Shown here piece after piece: positions 9,480 through 19,585 of a stretch of DNA of 32,891 bases. Origin of the DNA: Apostichopus californicus (Eukaryota; Echinodermata; Holothuroidea; Aspidochirotida; Stichopodidae); contig JAIPMN010170627.1 of the NCBI GenBank assembly GCA_020650975.1, positions 1 through 32,891 on the forward strand, written 5' to 3'. The notes below the pieces were generated by a model. The model worked only from the letters and a program-made list of their open reading frames with translations, made no database searches and was not told where the DNA came from. The translations under genes and the position numbers were made by a program. Positions within the stretch are counted from its first letter, which is position 1; each line of letters begins with the position of its first letter.

Positions 9480-11392
9480 TTTAAAAAAATTACTCTGGAC
9501 ATCAAGTTCTGTTACGGGTTGTAATGTATTGGCTCTCTGATAAAACCGTCAATACTGAGAAGGAGAAGTAACAACCTTTTACCTTTACAATGTAAGTGAT
9601 TTGTGTAATTGGTAAACTTACTATACTAATTTAATCTGAAAACCTCAATACATGCAACACAATACATCATATATATGCAATCAAACTCAAGGACATGTGC
9701 AGTTATGGAGTAGTCCTACCACAAATTAAGGTGTTACCACTAACATTCACTCACACTTGAACAGTTAATTGGAACTTATATGACATAATATGTAGGCTAG
9801 GGGACATGAATCGACAGTGCGTAGGCACACACAGTTAACAATATGCATTTACCTCCAAGATAATAGGCTTAGGCCTTAATATTATTAACACACTGAAGTC
9901 ATAGAGAAAGATACGCCTTACACACTGTACTATACATATTAACATGACTAGGATGCATTACTACGGAGAGCAAATGCACAATTTAGGCCCAAGAAATAAT
10001 ACAAGGAGCCACAGTAAGTAGATAAACAAAACATTTGTGATCTTAAAGGTTACAATTAATAATATGTTGCAATCATACCTTATGTCTTCCTTTGGGGACT
10101 GAACCCACTAAATTTAATTAATGAAATGATATCGTAAATTACTGTAGCAGTAGCATCAGCGTGGTTAAACTACATAGCAACAACAAAATCAATCTATTTT
10201 TAGAAAGGAAAGAGTGGAACGCCGATAGGGCAGAAAATAGCACATTGATCAACCAACAACGCTAGGGATGGCGACTGTATCAAACAGTATGTACTGATTT
10301 TAACTTTGAAACAGCTGCTAACCTTGAACAGCTTACACATTTGTTTATGCAATCACCCTACAGGGTTCAATGAGGTTTATTTGCAATCATCAGTAGTGTA
10401 ATGATTTGTTATTCAGATATCCCAAATACTGTTGTATTGCATCTTGAGCTTACACGTACAGAAGCGTTACCATGCATTTCATTAAATTTTAAATGGTTTT
10501 ACGTTTACTTTTTTTTCTTGTTAATTAAAGCCCAATTATGCGAGTGTTATGTCAACAAACTTCAACATACCAAAAACTTTCTCTTACATGCCGATAGGTA
10601 CCGTAGCCTGGTTTCACACCACCTTTTTCGAAACATTCGCTGTTCTGCAAAGTTTCAACGATTCAAAAGAACCAAATCAAGAACAAAATGTTACTCTGTT
10701 TACAATAACAAGACCATGTTGGCATTTTTGAATAAAGCAATTCCCTGTAGGAATCACGGATGTTCTATATCATTTAAACACACTAATTGTTTTCTTTTTC
10801 TGAACTTATAGAAGTCACTTCTGATTTTTCTTATACTTTGTGTAAGTAGCCAAAATATGGGGAAAGAAGTACAACATTGGAAATATGTGATTGAAGACTA
10901 TATATCTATTAGCACTGAGAAGATGATTTGGTTGCAACGTGTAGGCCTAATAAGGAGCCTGTCCTTACATACAAATTGTTTACACTATAGAAGATCACAA
11001 TAAAGGCAAAGGATTAGTTGTGATAGCGATCCAGTCACCCAGCACAAATCCTTCCAGGTTGGAAACCCTCAAGTTGGGTTCCACTAATTCTTAGTTTACC
11101 AAGAAAGTTTGCAGTATGTGTTAATTAATGTGCTGATGTTTTGGTTAGTTCTGTTTTGTTAATTGGTGAAGGTTTTTTTTGCTTTGTGGCACCAATTTGC
11201 GTACCTCAGTATTTCCGAAAATGGTAAAATGTTGGGTTTCAATTCCTGCCTTTGGATGGGGATTATATTAATGCGAAATGTTACTAGGTTTCAAATTGGC
11301 AAATGATTAACTAAACTAAACTATGTACTTTTAATTCCTGTAAATGCATTAAAATACATTATAAAGTGTAAACTGTTATGTCTTTATTTCAG
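9480..11392. other. Remainder of intron 1 of the P2X7-type gene
   Basis: AT-rich intron sequence. A pair of overlapping open frames at 10401-10811 is not bounded by splice signals and resembles no family I know. An additional short exon of this gene could hide here, but exons 1 and 2 already join in phase if the A9 run is corrected. Confidence 0.4.
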
Positions 11393-11512
11393 GAAAGTTC
11401 AGCAACAAGTGAGGAAAGCACATCTGATGAGGGAAGGACTGAAGTTCAAGGGTCAGTTGGAGAAGCCATTGATGAAAGTGCAGGCTCCATTCCCCATGAG
11501 GCGAATATTCAG
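11393..11512 (+). CDS. Exon 2: acidic Ser/Glu linker
   Basis: A 120-bp, phase-0 exon flanked by TTTATTTCAG and GTAAGA. Its open frame begins ESSATSEESTSDEGRTEV and ends HEANIQ, a low-complexity acidic linker typical of disordered segments between two zinc modules. Both neighbouring junctions are in phase with the conserved parts of exons 1 (after the one-base correction) and 3. Confidence 0.6.
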
Positions 11513-12027
11513 GTAAGAAATTATATTTATTAATATACATTAAACATTCACACACTGTACTCGGAAGTAAGGATCATATTTACAGTGTTCTGAAAAAAAA
11601 TTTATAGAACAAGCCTGATCTGCTGGTAAAAATCATATTGTCTTTTAAGGAGTAATTTATCCAGTATAACATAGCAACTTGGTATGCAAAATGGACAAAA
11701 GTGCAGGATTGTAAAGATGTATCGTACTTGAATACACACTGAAACATACAGTACTATTTGCAGTAGCATAGATAGGGCCAAGATTCATAAATCTTGAAAT
11801 AGGTAGAAAAAAAATTAACACAAAGCATTTTTTTCACCATCCTATAAGATTCCCTTACTCTGTATTTCACTGCTTGCAGTAAACAATGTGTATCTCTTGT
11901 CATTGTTCCCGTGTGGTACCTACATGACCCAATTGTTTGCAATATATTATCCAAATTCTGTGATGTGTACTTTGTGGTTAATCGCACTAGCTGGTGATAT
12001 TGAAGTTCAATTTTTGTTTACCACCAG

Positions 12028-12595
12028 AGGTATGTGAAAGGCTTGTCCAGAGAGAGGTTGGAGGGTGTTGCAACGGAGCTTCTTCTAAGACAGCCAGATG
12101 TCTTGAGTGATTTCACTCCACCCCAAAGTTCACGAGAAAACCAGCCTGCAGAGATTCGACCGCGGTGTAAGTGTACCAAATGTAGTCAAATGCGAACTTA
12201 TCATTGAAAACAAGTGTTGTTGTAGGAGGATTGCTGCTTGCATAACATAATCTCAAGCATTCAGAGACAATTGCTTCAATGCAAATGTTTTATCTGTCGA
12301 CATGCAAGTGCACGAGGATGAACTGGCCAACGAAGAAAACAGATCAAATGGCAACTACCGTCACTATGCATAGAGGAACTATATTAACTGGAAGTTTGGA
12401 CGTCTTGGCTGTGGCAACAGACTGGTCATCCCTGCTTGTTGTGTCAGGAAAATAAGGCAGAGATTCCCATCCGCAGATGGGCAGTACAATGGTTTTATTG
12501 CAGGAGAAAACCTCCAAGATAAAACAAGTGGATTGTTGCCAGGCTCCAAATTAATTCATTTTGCTAGTACACATAAACTTTACTGGTTTATATAA
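12028..12595 (+). CDS. Exon 3: P2X7-type ballast domain (broken)
   Basis: Begins after the acceptor TTTACCACCAG. The first frame reads through RYVKGLSRERL, LLLRQPDVLSDF and RCKCTKCSQMRT, then hits TGA (12205-12207). From there the neighbouring frame continues with ENKCCCRRIAACIT, SQAFRDNCF, NYRHYA, RNYINWKFGRLGCG, NRLVIPACCVRKIRQRFP and GQYNGF, interrupted by TAA at 12248 and TAG at 12371 (the latter where the family usually has tyrosine). The cysteine pairs and the RLGxGNRxxIPxC core are the parts that identify the domain. Confidence 0.75.
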
Positions 12596-12730
12596 CTAAC
12601 AGACATATGCAGTTAAACCCCTGAATTAAACCCTTTATCATTATTACCATCATTATATAATCATAAACACCTGATACCCAATTAAAACTATGAAATTAAC
12701 AATATGTAACACTATTCTTGCTTGAAATTA

Positions 12731-12736
12731 AATAAA
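12731..12736 (+). promoter_or_regulatory. Polyadenylation signal AATAAA
   Basis: Consensus hexamer 136 bp after the last codon of exon 3 of the P2X7-type gene; a reasonable 3' end for that transcript, by position only. Confidence 0.4.
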
Positions 12737-12739
12737 GTT

Positions 12740-13926
12740 TGCACTTTCATATTATGCCTTGATATGCATACATGTGACTCATATTCCAGTTATTTATGAT
12801 TTTCATTTCTTGCTGGTAACATAATGGCTTTAAACCTCCAAGTTCATGATATTGTAGGTTTGTGTTGTCTCCTTGGTAAAAGATAACCCTACTTTTAAAG
12901 GCCAAGACTCGTGTGAGGTAAACATGGTGATATAGCAGGATCAATGTTAATGTAGATTGCCCTGGTAAGCAGATGGTCCTAAAATTGTTATACATTATAT
13001 GTCATAAGTCAACAGGGTTTCAATCTGAAAGTCTTTATTTGGATCAACTGTTGAATTTCATATCTTGGTATGCCTTTGGTAACTAAATAGTCCCCATTGT
13101 TTTTTGTTTCTTCATTGAGGTCAATCTTTGAATATCTTGTAAAATACATATGTCATGTGTTTGAAATATTTGTATCTGGCACATTAATAAAAGTCCTAAA
13201 TCAGGCTATTCCCATAATAGGAAATCTGTTTTAAAAAATCGTATTTTTTGTTCACACTATGAAGCAATTGCTTTGCATCTCATAGGTATTTTGTGTTTGT
13301 GACAAATTGTGAGTACATTTCCTGTCAGTGGTGTTTCATCTTTTTTCCTTTCCTTTTACATTGTACCTATTTGAAAATGCAACTATGCAGTCAAGTTGTT
13401 CATTTGCCTGAATATGCTATTATCCTTATTCTGTGATGTCAAGATTCTGTGCCGCTACCCATTCTCATTATACTGTATGAAGCTGCTTAGAGTATATCAA
13501 AAGGTAACTTCACCAGTCATCTATAAGATTCATTAACAACTTGATCAGCAGTAATAACCAGCTCCACATTTATTAACACAGGTTTACATATTGATTATTT
13601 CTTTTATTAGGATTGTGTGTTAATAGTATTCATTTTAAATGTAATCATCTTAGCTAAAATTTACTGAACTCTTGAAAAAAAAGTCTAGGTGGTGAGAAAT
13701 CGTGGTAATGTGTAACTGAAAATTTTTTCATACATTTAAAGTCTACAAACTTTCAGTGGAGAGAAAATGCAATATAGCAGATTTTCTTCTGTCCATCTTT
13801 TTCATTTGCATGTTTTTACACTTGTTAATCTAGGCTAATGAAAAATAAATCTATATAGAAAGTTGTACCCATGTCTGTCCAAAACAATTACGTTGTAGGC
13901 CTTATGTTTTTTTCTTCTATTTATCA
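12740..13926. other. AT-rich spacer
   Basis: No coding frame with recognisable features and no obvious repeat on either strand. Confidence 0.35.
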
Positions 13927-14400
13927 GGGAGGACACTAACACTCAGTCATCCATACTTTTAGGTCCCAACCGTTCCTGCCAAAACTGGGAAAGTACTAAT
14001 TCCTACTAAAACTTGAGGACTTTTGAGGAAGGTTTGCCTTGTTAGTACGACACTTAATTCACTTGCATACAGCTGACCCACTTTTCACTCTAAGCCCCCT
14101 ATATTTCACAGCAATTATATTATAGGCATCAGGCTTTCCTCTAAATTATCATGGAGGACACTAAAACCCAGTGATCCATACAGTCCCATTCATGTCAAAC
14201 CTTCAGAAAGTACTAATTCATAACCACAAATGAGGGAGGCATGAATGCTGGTAAAATTTTAAGAATGGGCTAGTCATGGATTGGCCCAGCAGATTCATGA
14301 TATACTTGTACATTCCCCTATTATATCTCAGAGGACACTAAATATAGAGACCCATGCTTTTGGGTGCCAATCATTACCACCAAACCTCTGTCATATTTAT
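13927..14400. repeat. Three diverged tandem repeats (about 180-225 bp)
   Basis: The block GGAGGACACTAA, followed by CCCAGTGATCCATAC-like sequence and then (in the first two copies) AAAGTACTAATTC, recurs from about 13927, 14153 and 14331. Each copy is preceded by a similar TTATC(A)-type string. Copies are clearly diverged and the third is followed by a G-rich tract (14417-14445). No coding content was found. Confidence 0.6.
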
Positions 14401-15686
14401 TCTTATTCTCAAAGTGGGGGGGGGGTGTGGCAGGGGGACCTTGGGGTGGTGCATCGGCATGAACAATGTCATTTTAAATCTCTTGCAAAAAGTGCCCAAC
14501 CTACTCAAACCCCCTCTATTAAATACCAAAATCTCGCATGTTTCTACCATTATCTGAGTGATAGCTACAAGAGTCAATAATGAAGAATGATAACTCGAGA
14601 CAGATCTTTACTATTACATACATTAATGAATCTGTATTACTCTGCAACAACTGCGACGTGAAGCATTGCTGCAATGTTATCCAAAAAATGCTAAATGAAT
14701 AACTCATGAATACTGTTACACTGCCATAGCTCTGGATACAAAGGTTAGGATATTTTAAAAGGCCTATTCAATTAAACAACAAAGCCTCATCTACATTTCA
14801 CAGGGCTTGTGTGAGCCCATGGAACATAACATAAGCCCAGAGCTAGCCTCAAACATCGGCCTCCAGTTTGACTAATGTTATGTTCATTCTTCTTTTAACT
14901 AATGTCGACCTGAATATAGTTAAAACCAATTTTGTGCTAATTTAAAAATTTAGCCTCTACATTAAGCCGAACTTGGCCTCAAATTGTCCAAATGATACAA
15001 ACACTCATAGAACAAAAATTTGCCCACAGATGACTCCACAAGGTGTGACATACAAACAAAATAGACAAGAAAGTTGCTGTTGCTAAGATAAAAAGTAAGA
15101 AAACATTTTCAAAATTCAATGTTTAAATCCAAAGACAAAAATAGTTTAAACCATAATGGGATATTGAAGTGATGCCAAAAAATCTGGCAGAAGTTTATCA
15201 CAAATTATATTGACAATTTTTAATCAATATTCCAAGGTCAAGGAGGCTATAGAAAGATGTATTCAGTTTGGCTAAAATTTAAAAATATATAACATGTTGA
15301 CAGTCATTCTACAAGCCCCTTTAAGAATTTCTCCACGTGGAACATACAATGCAGAAATAAAATGCATTACCCCATATGCCAGTGTTATTGACTTCTACAG
15401 TAGGTTTACAATACACAAATACTGCAATTATGTTCAACCCATGTAGAATATATTAATTCCATGTAAACCATGAATACGTGCATTAGAGAATCACAATGAA
15501 TGGTTATTACAAAACAATATATCAATGTACAGAGAATATGAAGCTTATACATTTATGGGGGAAAGACAATGACAATAGTTGTTAAAATTTTTTCAAAACG
15601 TGACTTGTGCTCCTGTAGTAATTGAGTAATACCGGGCTACAGAACATTCGCTATAATTGACTGCAGAAGAAGCGGATTATTTGTTG
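14401..15686. other. Spacer before the DDE transposase-like gene
   Basis: Starts with a G-rich tract. Open frames on both strands at 14281-14707 overlap each other and look like chance. The rest is AT-rich, without a recognised feature; it may include the 3' flank of the minus-strand gene ending at 15687. Confidence 0.35.
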
Positions 15687-17289
15687 CTAGTGAGACATTT
15701 GTGAAAGATGCCCTGGTGTTGGGGCTCTCATGGAAAATATTCTTCTCATGAGTTGGGGGATGTAACCATCCTCCTTGGCTACCTTCAACCGTTCAGGTAC
15801 CCACTTTCTTGTCCTCTTGCTATACTTCTGCCGGTAACCTGACACTACATCCTTAGGAGCTGCATATTCTCTGTCTGAATGATAATTGTGGTCAATAGCA
15901 GACAACAGCATTCCTGTTACATAGCCTTCAAATGAATATGAACATCTTTTACTATCATACATCAATATATGGTTATGAATCGATTCAAGATTACCAGTAT
16001 GCCTAAAGTTATTGTAATATGGTAACATATTCAAAAATCGTTTGTTTGTCATGGCTTTTCTGAGAGCAGCATGAAGTGGAGACTGGAGAATCTTTCTTCA
16101 GCCATGGTTTTATTCCTCTCCAATGGATCTAGTTCCCCATGCTGGCACTTACCAATGGATCCATCTATTGAAACAACCCAGTCATGCACATTAACTATAT
16201 GATGTAGCATTGACCACTACAATGCCTTCAGTTTTAACACATCACCAGTACATATCCTTGAGCAATGCCAGAAATGATTACGAATGGCTGGTATCCATAG
16301 ACGTATACGACCTAAAGGTCTTCATTACCCTTGATTTGTGAAAGTGCAATCACCTTCTTAACACAATTTTTGGCACCATGCCATACATCAATGCTATGCT
16401 CTACAGTTTCATATTTCTCACAATTTTTCATGAGTGCTGTGGTCTGGACATGGGCATCAGTCACAACCTCGGTAACATTCACATTTGCCATTAAATAATC
16501 TAGCCCTCTTTCAAATGGTAGTCTTTCCATGTTTGTACTTTTACCACCTGTATCACGAACATCAACAATATATACATGCAGAATTGTTTAACCACTGGTG
16601 TCCATGAAACTATAAGTACAATATTGGGCACAATGCCCTGGAGAATCTGTTCTCCCATCACCTGCAACACACAATTGCTGCTCCTTCAGAGATTCGAATA
16701 AACTGGTCTGGTGAGTAGGCCATTCGTCTTTTACAGATGGTGTAACATATAGTATTTGGACTCGAAAAAAAGTAGTGGAACTAGGAAAATGAATTTTACA
16801 AAATTTGAAAAAGAGAGCCATCTTTGAAAACTTATTTCCAGATAAAACAACAGCTGAAGGAAACTGAATGTTACCTGAAAACATATTTCAAAAGCGTGGC
16901 TGTGAATGCCACACACCTACATGACCATTACTACAGCTCCACTTCGAAATAACTGCAGTACCTATGGGATTGGTGCTGTAAACAAGTTCTTCACTGCATT
17001 TTGAACACTTTAATAAACATAACATAAACATTTTGCAATTATTTAGTGATCTCTCTAAGAGATACAATGCCCTTTGCATCGTCAATTTCATCACACGGGG
17101 TAGCTTCTTCTGAATGTGGATGAACTGACTCGTCTTGCAGCATTTGGTCACATGACCCCGTATCGAAATGAAAAATCTCCGACTCTGCTGTTCCTTCATC
17201 ATCTGATCTGTGGAAATATAAGTTCACAGGAAGAGTTTGATGGACAGAACCATAGTGAAAAGCATGGAATATTTCTATCAATTCTCTAA
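15687..17289 (-). pseudogene. Degenerate DDE-type transposase-like gene
   Basis: Reading the minus strand gives a nearly continuous protein of a large family found repeatedly in fish, cnidarian and echinoderm genomes. Order: an acidic N-terminus with NLYFHRSDDEGTAESEI and MLQDESV; a zinc-like module KCSKCSEELVYST..WSCSNGH (about 17000-16925); GNIQFPSAVVLSGNKFSKM; GDGRTDSPGHCAQYCTYSF (about 16650), with the first acidic residues; VDVRDTGGKSTNMERLPFERG; VVTDAHVQT (second D); VEHSIDVWHGAKN (third D); WIPAIRNHFWHCSRICTGD; and HTGNLESIHNHILMY with the glutamate (about 15990), then LLSAIDHNYHSDREY to the end. The likely catalytic set is D-D-D-E, inferred from motif order. There are at least two frame changes (near 17060 and 16065) and several stops (such as the one just before 16884). 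The superfamily is uncertain (Kolobok-like is possible). I saw no terminal inverted repeats. Confidence 0.65.
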
Positions 17290-18558
17290 TAAATCTAAAT
17301 AATGGTTTTTAAGCTGTATGGTCAGGTCTTTATTACAGGCATGTTTTGGTCACAATATGGTCCAAAAAAAGTTCATAGTATGTTAACTTCAAATAACGCA
17401 TTGCCAGCAGTGGCATATGTAGCAATGATATTCCACTTGGAGGAGTGGGGGGGGGGGGACACTGGTGGGGCACATACCTTTCTCTGTATATCGCTGATGA
17501 ATGACAAAGATATGTGTATTAATACTCAACAACCTTAGAACTGTCAGTATCGAAAATCGAAATACTTCATATGCTCTCCAATCCAATTGTTTTTTTAGGG
17601 GGCACAAATGTATTGTGGGGGAGAAGTCCCCCCCCCACCCCCATCAGGCCAAGTGTACTGATTATCAGGTTGTGTAGTCAATGATAAATTTCTTCAATTG
17701 AAATCAGTGTTTGCTGGCAATAACATATACAATTATGTGCTATTGTCCTCTTCTTTACTTTTCATCAGTAGTAGGAGATGATTTCCTCATAGCTACAGTT
17801 TTTCTCAGGAAGACACATTTAAATGTCAAGGTATTTATTTTCTCATGTAATACCAGCTTCAGACCCATCTTACTGTACCATGTTTACTCACATCTAAGTG
17901 TTAAGAGTTTGAACTTTCAAGTCTATTGTGGGTTTGATCAACAGAAAGAATTACTTCATTTTGAGAATAGTGACTTGTGGTCAATAGCTAAGAGTGGTGT
18001 AATATACTCATTACAGTAAGCTAATTGTAAAGTATCAGTCAGCTGTATCTAATCCCAGTGTGGGTTCTCCCAATTTGTTTTATGCTACCCTTCCTCTTGA
18101 TGATGGGCAATCTTAAACAGAATCATACACGCCTTCCAAAATCACAAAATAATTATAATCCAATTAACACCCACACAGTGTTCTCAGTTAAAATATGAAT
18201 AGATCACGTTCAGAGTAAAATTAAAAGCGTTCGAATTAGGTTGTCTGTGGAATATGGCCTACATTAATGTTTAGGGTTTGGATTAGTGATAATGGACATC
18301 TAGCTCTTTCCTTAATTTTCCCCATTTTTCTCTGAATTTGAATGTCTTTGCAAAACTTGGTGATTTTTTTTAATGATAGTACTGAGTGACAAGTTGTGTG
18401 TTTATTTGGACTCAATATTTTGTGATTGTTTTCGTGGTGCAGGGTGGAATTGCTAATGAATAGGCCTACTCATTAAAGCAATTTACCTCGGCTTGGTGTA
18501 GCCGCTAATGTAGAGTACACTTGTACAGTATCCAGCACTACTGTGCGTGTCTCTTAGT
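17290..18558. other. Spacer with G/C homopolymer tracts
   Basis: Contains a run of about 13 G (17445-17458) and a C-rich run (17628-17642) about 180 bp away; together they could pair as an inverted repeat, but the rest of the segment does not. No gene recognised up to the target site of the BEL element. Confidence 0.35.
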
Positions 18559-18563
18559 ATTAC
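18559..18563 (+). other. Target-site duplication ATTAC (left copy)
   Basis: The same five bases follow the 3' LTR at 25604-25608. A 5-bp duplication is usual for BEL/Pao integrases and confirms the element borders. Confidence 0.85.
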
Positions 18564-18740
18564 TGTTCTGAATGATTTAGATACGAGAATAGAGGGCGCC
18601 AGGTTGGAATTGAGATATATAAAAGTTGTGCATGAGAGTCAAGGGTGAATGGGTAAAAGAATCCTTGAAACGTTCGAAGAAATACAGTGGAGAGAAACAA
18701 AAAATCTTTGTTCGGATTGATTATTATTTACGTAAGAACA
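18564..18740 (+). repeat. 5' LTR of the BEL element
   Basis: 177 bp, beginning TGTTCTGAA and ending TAAGAACA (TG..CA ends). Compared with the 3' LTR it lacks 28 bp after GGGTAAAAGA and has about seven point differences. It contains a TATA-like box at 18616-18624. Confidence 0.92.
18616..18624 (+). promoter_or_regulatory. TATA-like box TATATAAAA in the 5' LTR
   Basis: Positioned about 52 bp into the LTR and conserved in the 3' LTR (from about 25451). Likely core promoter of the element; this rests on sequence and position only. Confidence 0.55.
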
Positions 18741-18743
18741 AAA

Positions 18744-18761
18744 TGGTAGCAGAGCGAGGTT
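18744..18761 (+). other. Primer-binding site
   Basis: TGGTAGCAGAGCGAGGTT begins three bases after the 5' LTR. The leading TGG complements the CCA end of a tRNA. I cannot say which tRNA without a search. Confidence 0.65.
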
Positions 18762-19050
18762 GGAAACATGTCAATCATAGTTTCCAAAAGTCATAAAACG
18801 AACGGGTGACCGCGGATTTACTGGATTGTTTTTCGAACATGCATAAAGTTCGACCAACGACAAAAGCTACGATAGGACTAGCGTAGGCCCGAAGCTGCCA
18901 AATTGTGCGGGTAACTGTCACTGTACCAGTATGACCGCCAGTCGACGATGGACAGTCGAGGTAAAATATTTATGCCAACTATGCATAAAGCTGGCAGACA
19001 TCGTAACATTCTCAAACTTAAATGCAAAACTGTGAGTAAAGTTAGCAATA
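18762..19050 (+). other. BEL leader, first part
   Basis: Non-coding leader between the primer-binding site and the motif array. A weak relative of the array motif (CAGACATCGTAACATT) lies near 18995-19010. Confidence 0.5.
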
Positions 19051-19498
19051 TTAATCAGGGTGACATTGCATACCAATAGGCTACAAATCAGATATGTCAG
19101 AGTGACATAACTCAATGTAAGGTAGATATGTCAGAGTGACATTCCTCAGCGCAGTTAGATATGTCATAGTGACATTCCTGAAAAAAAGCTAAACAAAATA
19201 AACAAGTCAGAGTGACAATTCCGTGCTAATGATGTTAATTAATCATACATACATCAACGTGACATTTTGTTACATGATACCAATGGATCGTCAGAGTGAC
19301 ATTTTCCACGGGTCTCGCTTAAATGGATTTGTGTGGCAGAGCAATGCCTTGTGCTAGCTGTGGATAGGGTTAATTAAGTCAGGGGACATTTTAAGTTGTT
19401 GTAATAAAATATCTCAGCGTGACATTTCGGATAATACAACAGGGATACATCAGCGGGATATTTCCATCGATGCTAACTAGATACGTCAGAGTGACATT
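19051..19498 (+). repeat. Arrayed dyad motif in the BEL leader (11-12 copies of GTCAGAGTGACATT)
   Basis: Copies or close variants start at about 19051, 19091, 19125, 19158, 19204, 19251, 19286, 19375, 19411, 19445 and 19480, with a likely decayed copy near 19330 (TGTGGCAGAGCAATGCC) filling the one double-length gap. Most spacings are 33-46 bp. The fullest form, GATATGTCAGAGTGACATT, contains the interrupted palindrome GTCA-GAG-TGAC. Sequence between copies is unrelated, so the motif, not a longer unit, has been kept. It is unlike an ordinary tandem repeat and looks like a cluster of protein-binding sites. By position it parallels the Su(Hw) site array in the leader of Drosophila gypsy, but the motif and element family differ; function is inference. 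Confidence 0.85.
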
Positions 19499-19585
19499 GA
19501 ATTGCCAACTGTGAATAAGTTGCTGACCAGATTGAGATTTTCTTAGCTTATAAGTGATTACTTTTCAACATAATACAACTAAAAT

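Larger units (their letters stand above)
8398..12595 (+). pseudogene. Three-exon gene: cysteine-rich N-terminus plus P2X7-type C-terminal (ballast) domain, degenerate
   Basis: The C-terminal half matches the zinc-binding intracellular 'ballast' domain of vertebrate P2X7 receptors, which in invertebrates occurs as a stand-alone domain in soluble proteins; no channel segments precede it here. Exons are 8398-8600, 11393-11512 and 12028-12595, with introns of about 2.8 and 0.5 kb whose donors (GTAGGT, GTAAGA) and acceptors (TTTCAG, CACCAG) fit consensus. Order of modules: cysteine cluster, acidic Ser/Glu linker, an arginine/leucine helix (RYVKGLSRERLEGVATELL), then RCKCTKC, ENKCCCRR, and the family core WKFGRLGCGNRLVIPACC with IRQRFP and GQYNGF. 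Lesions: a one-base shift in an A9 run (exon 1), a frame change near 12200, an in-frame TAA (12248-12250) and an in-frame TAG (12371-12373). A polyadenylation signal follows at 12731. The role of stand-alone copies is not established; the lesions suggest a pseudogene, or sequence errors in part. Confidence 0.75.

Noticed and set aside
10401..10811. Overlapping plus-strand open frames in intron 1
   Set aside because: No recognisable family, no splice signals, and located in an intron of a better-supported gene.
14281..14707. Open frames on both strands around the G-rich tract
   Set aside because: They overlap on opposite strands in a repeat region, have low-complexity composition and show no motif.
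17302..17640. Open frames and G/C-run inverted repeat
   Set aside because: The frames are driven by homopolymers. The G and C runs could pair, but flanks do not, so I do not call a mobile element.
18744..18761. Possible tRNA gene fragment (TGGTAGCAGAGCG)
   Set aside because: Only the primer-binding complement is present; there is no cloverleaf around it.
19051..19498. CRISPR-like appearance of evenly spaced short repeats
   Set aside because: The context is an animal LTR retrotransposon leader. The repeats are short, degenerate and dyad-symmetric, spacer lengths vary, and no cas genes are present.
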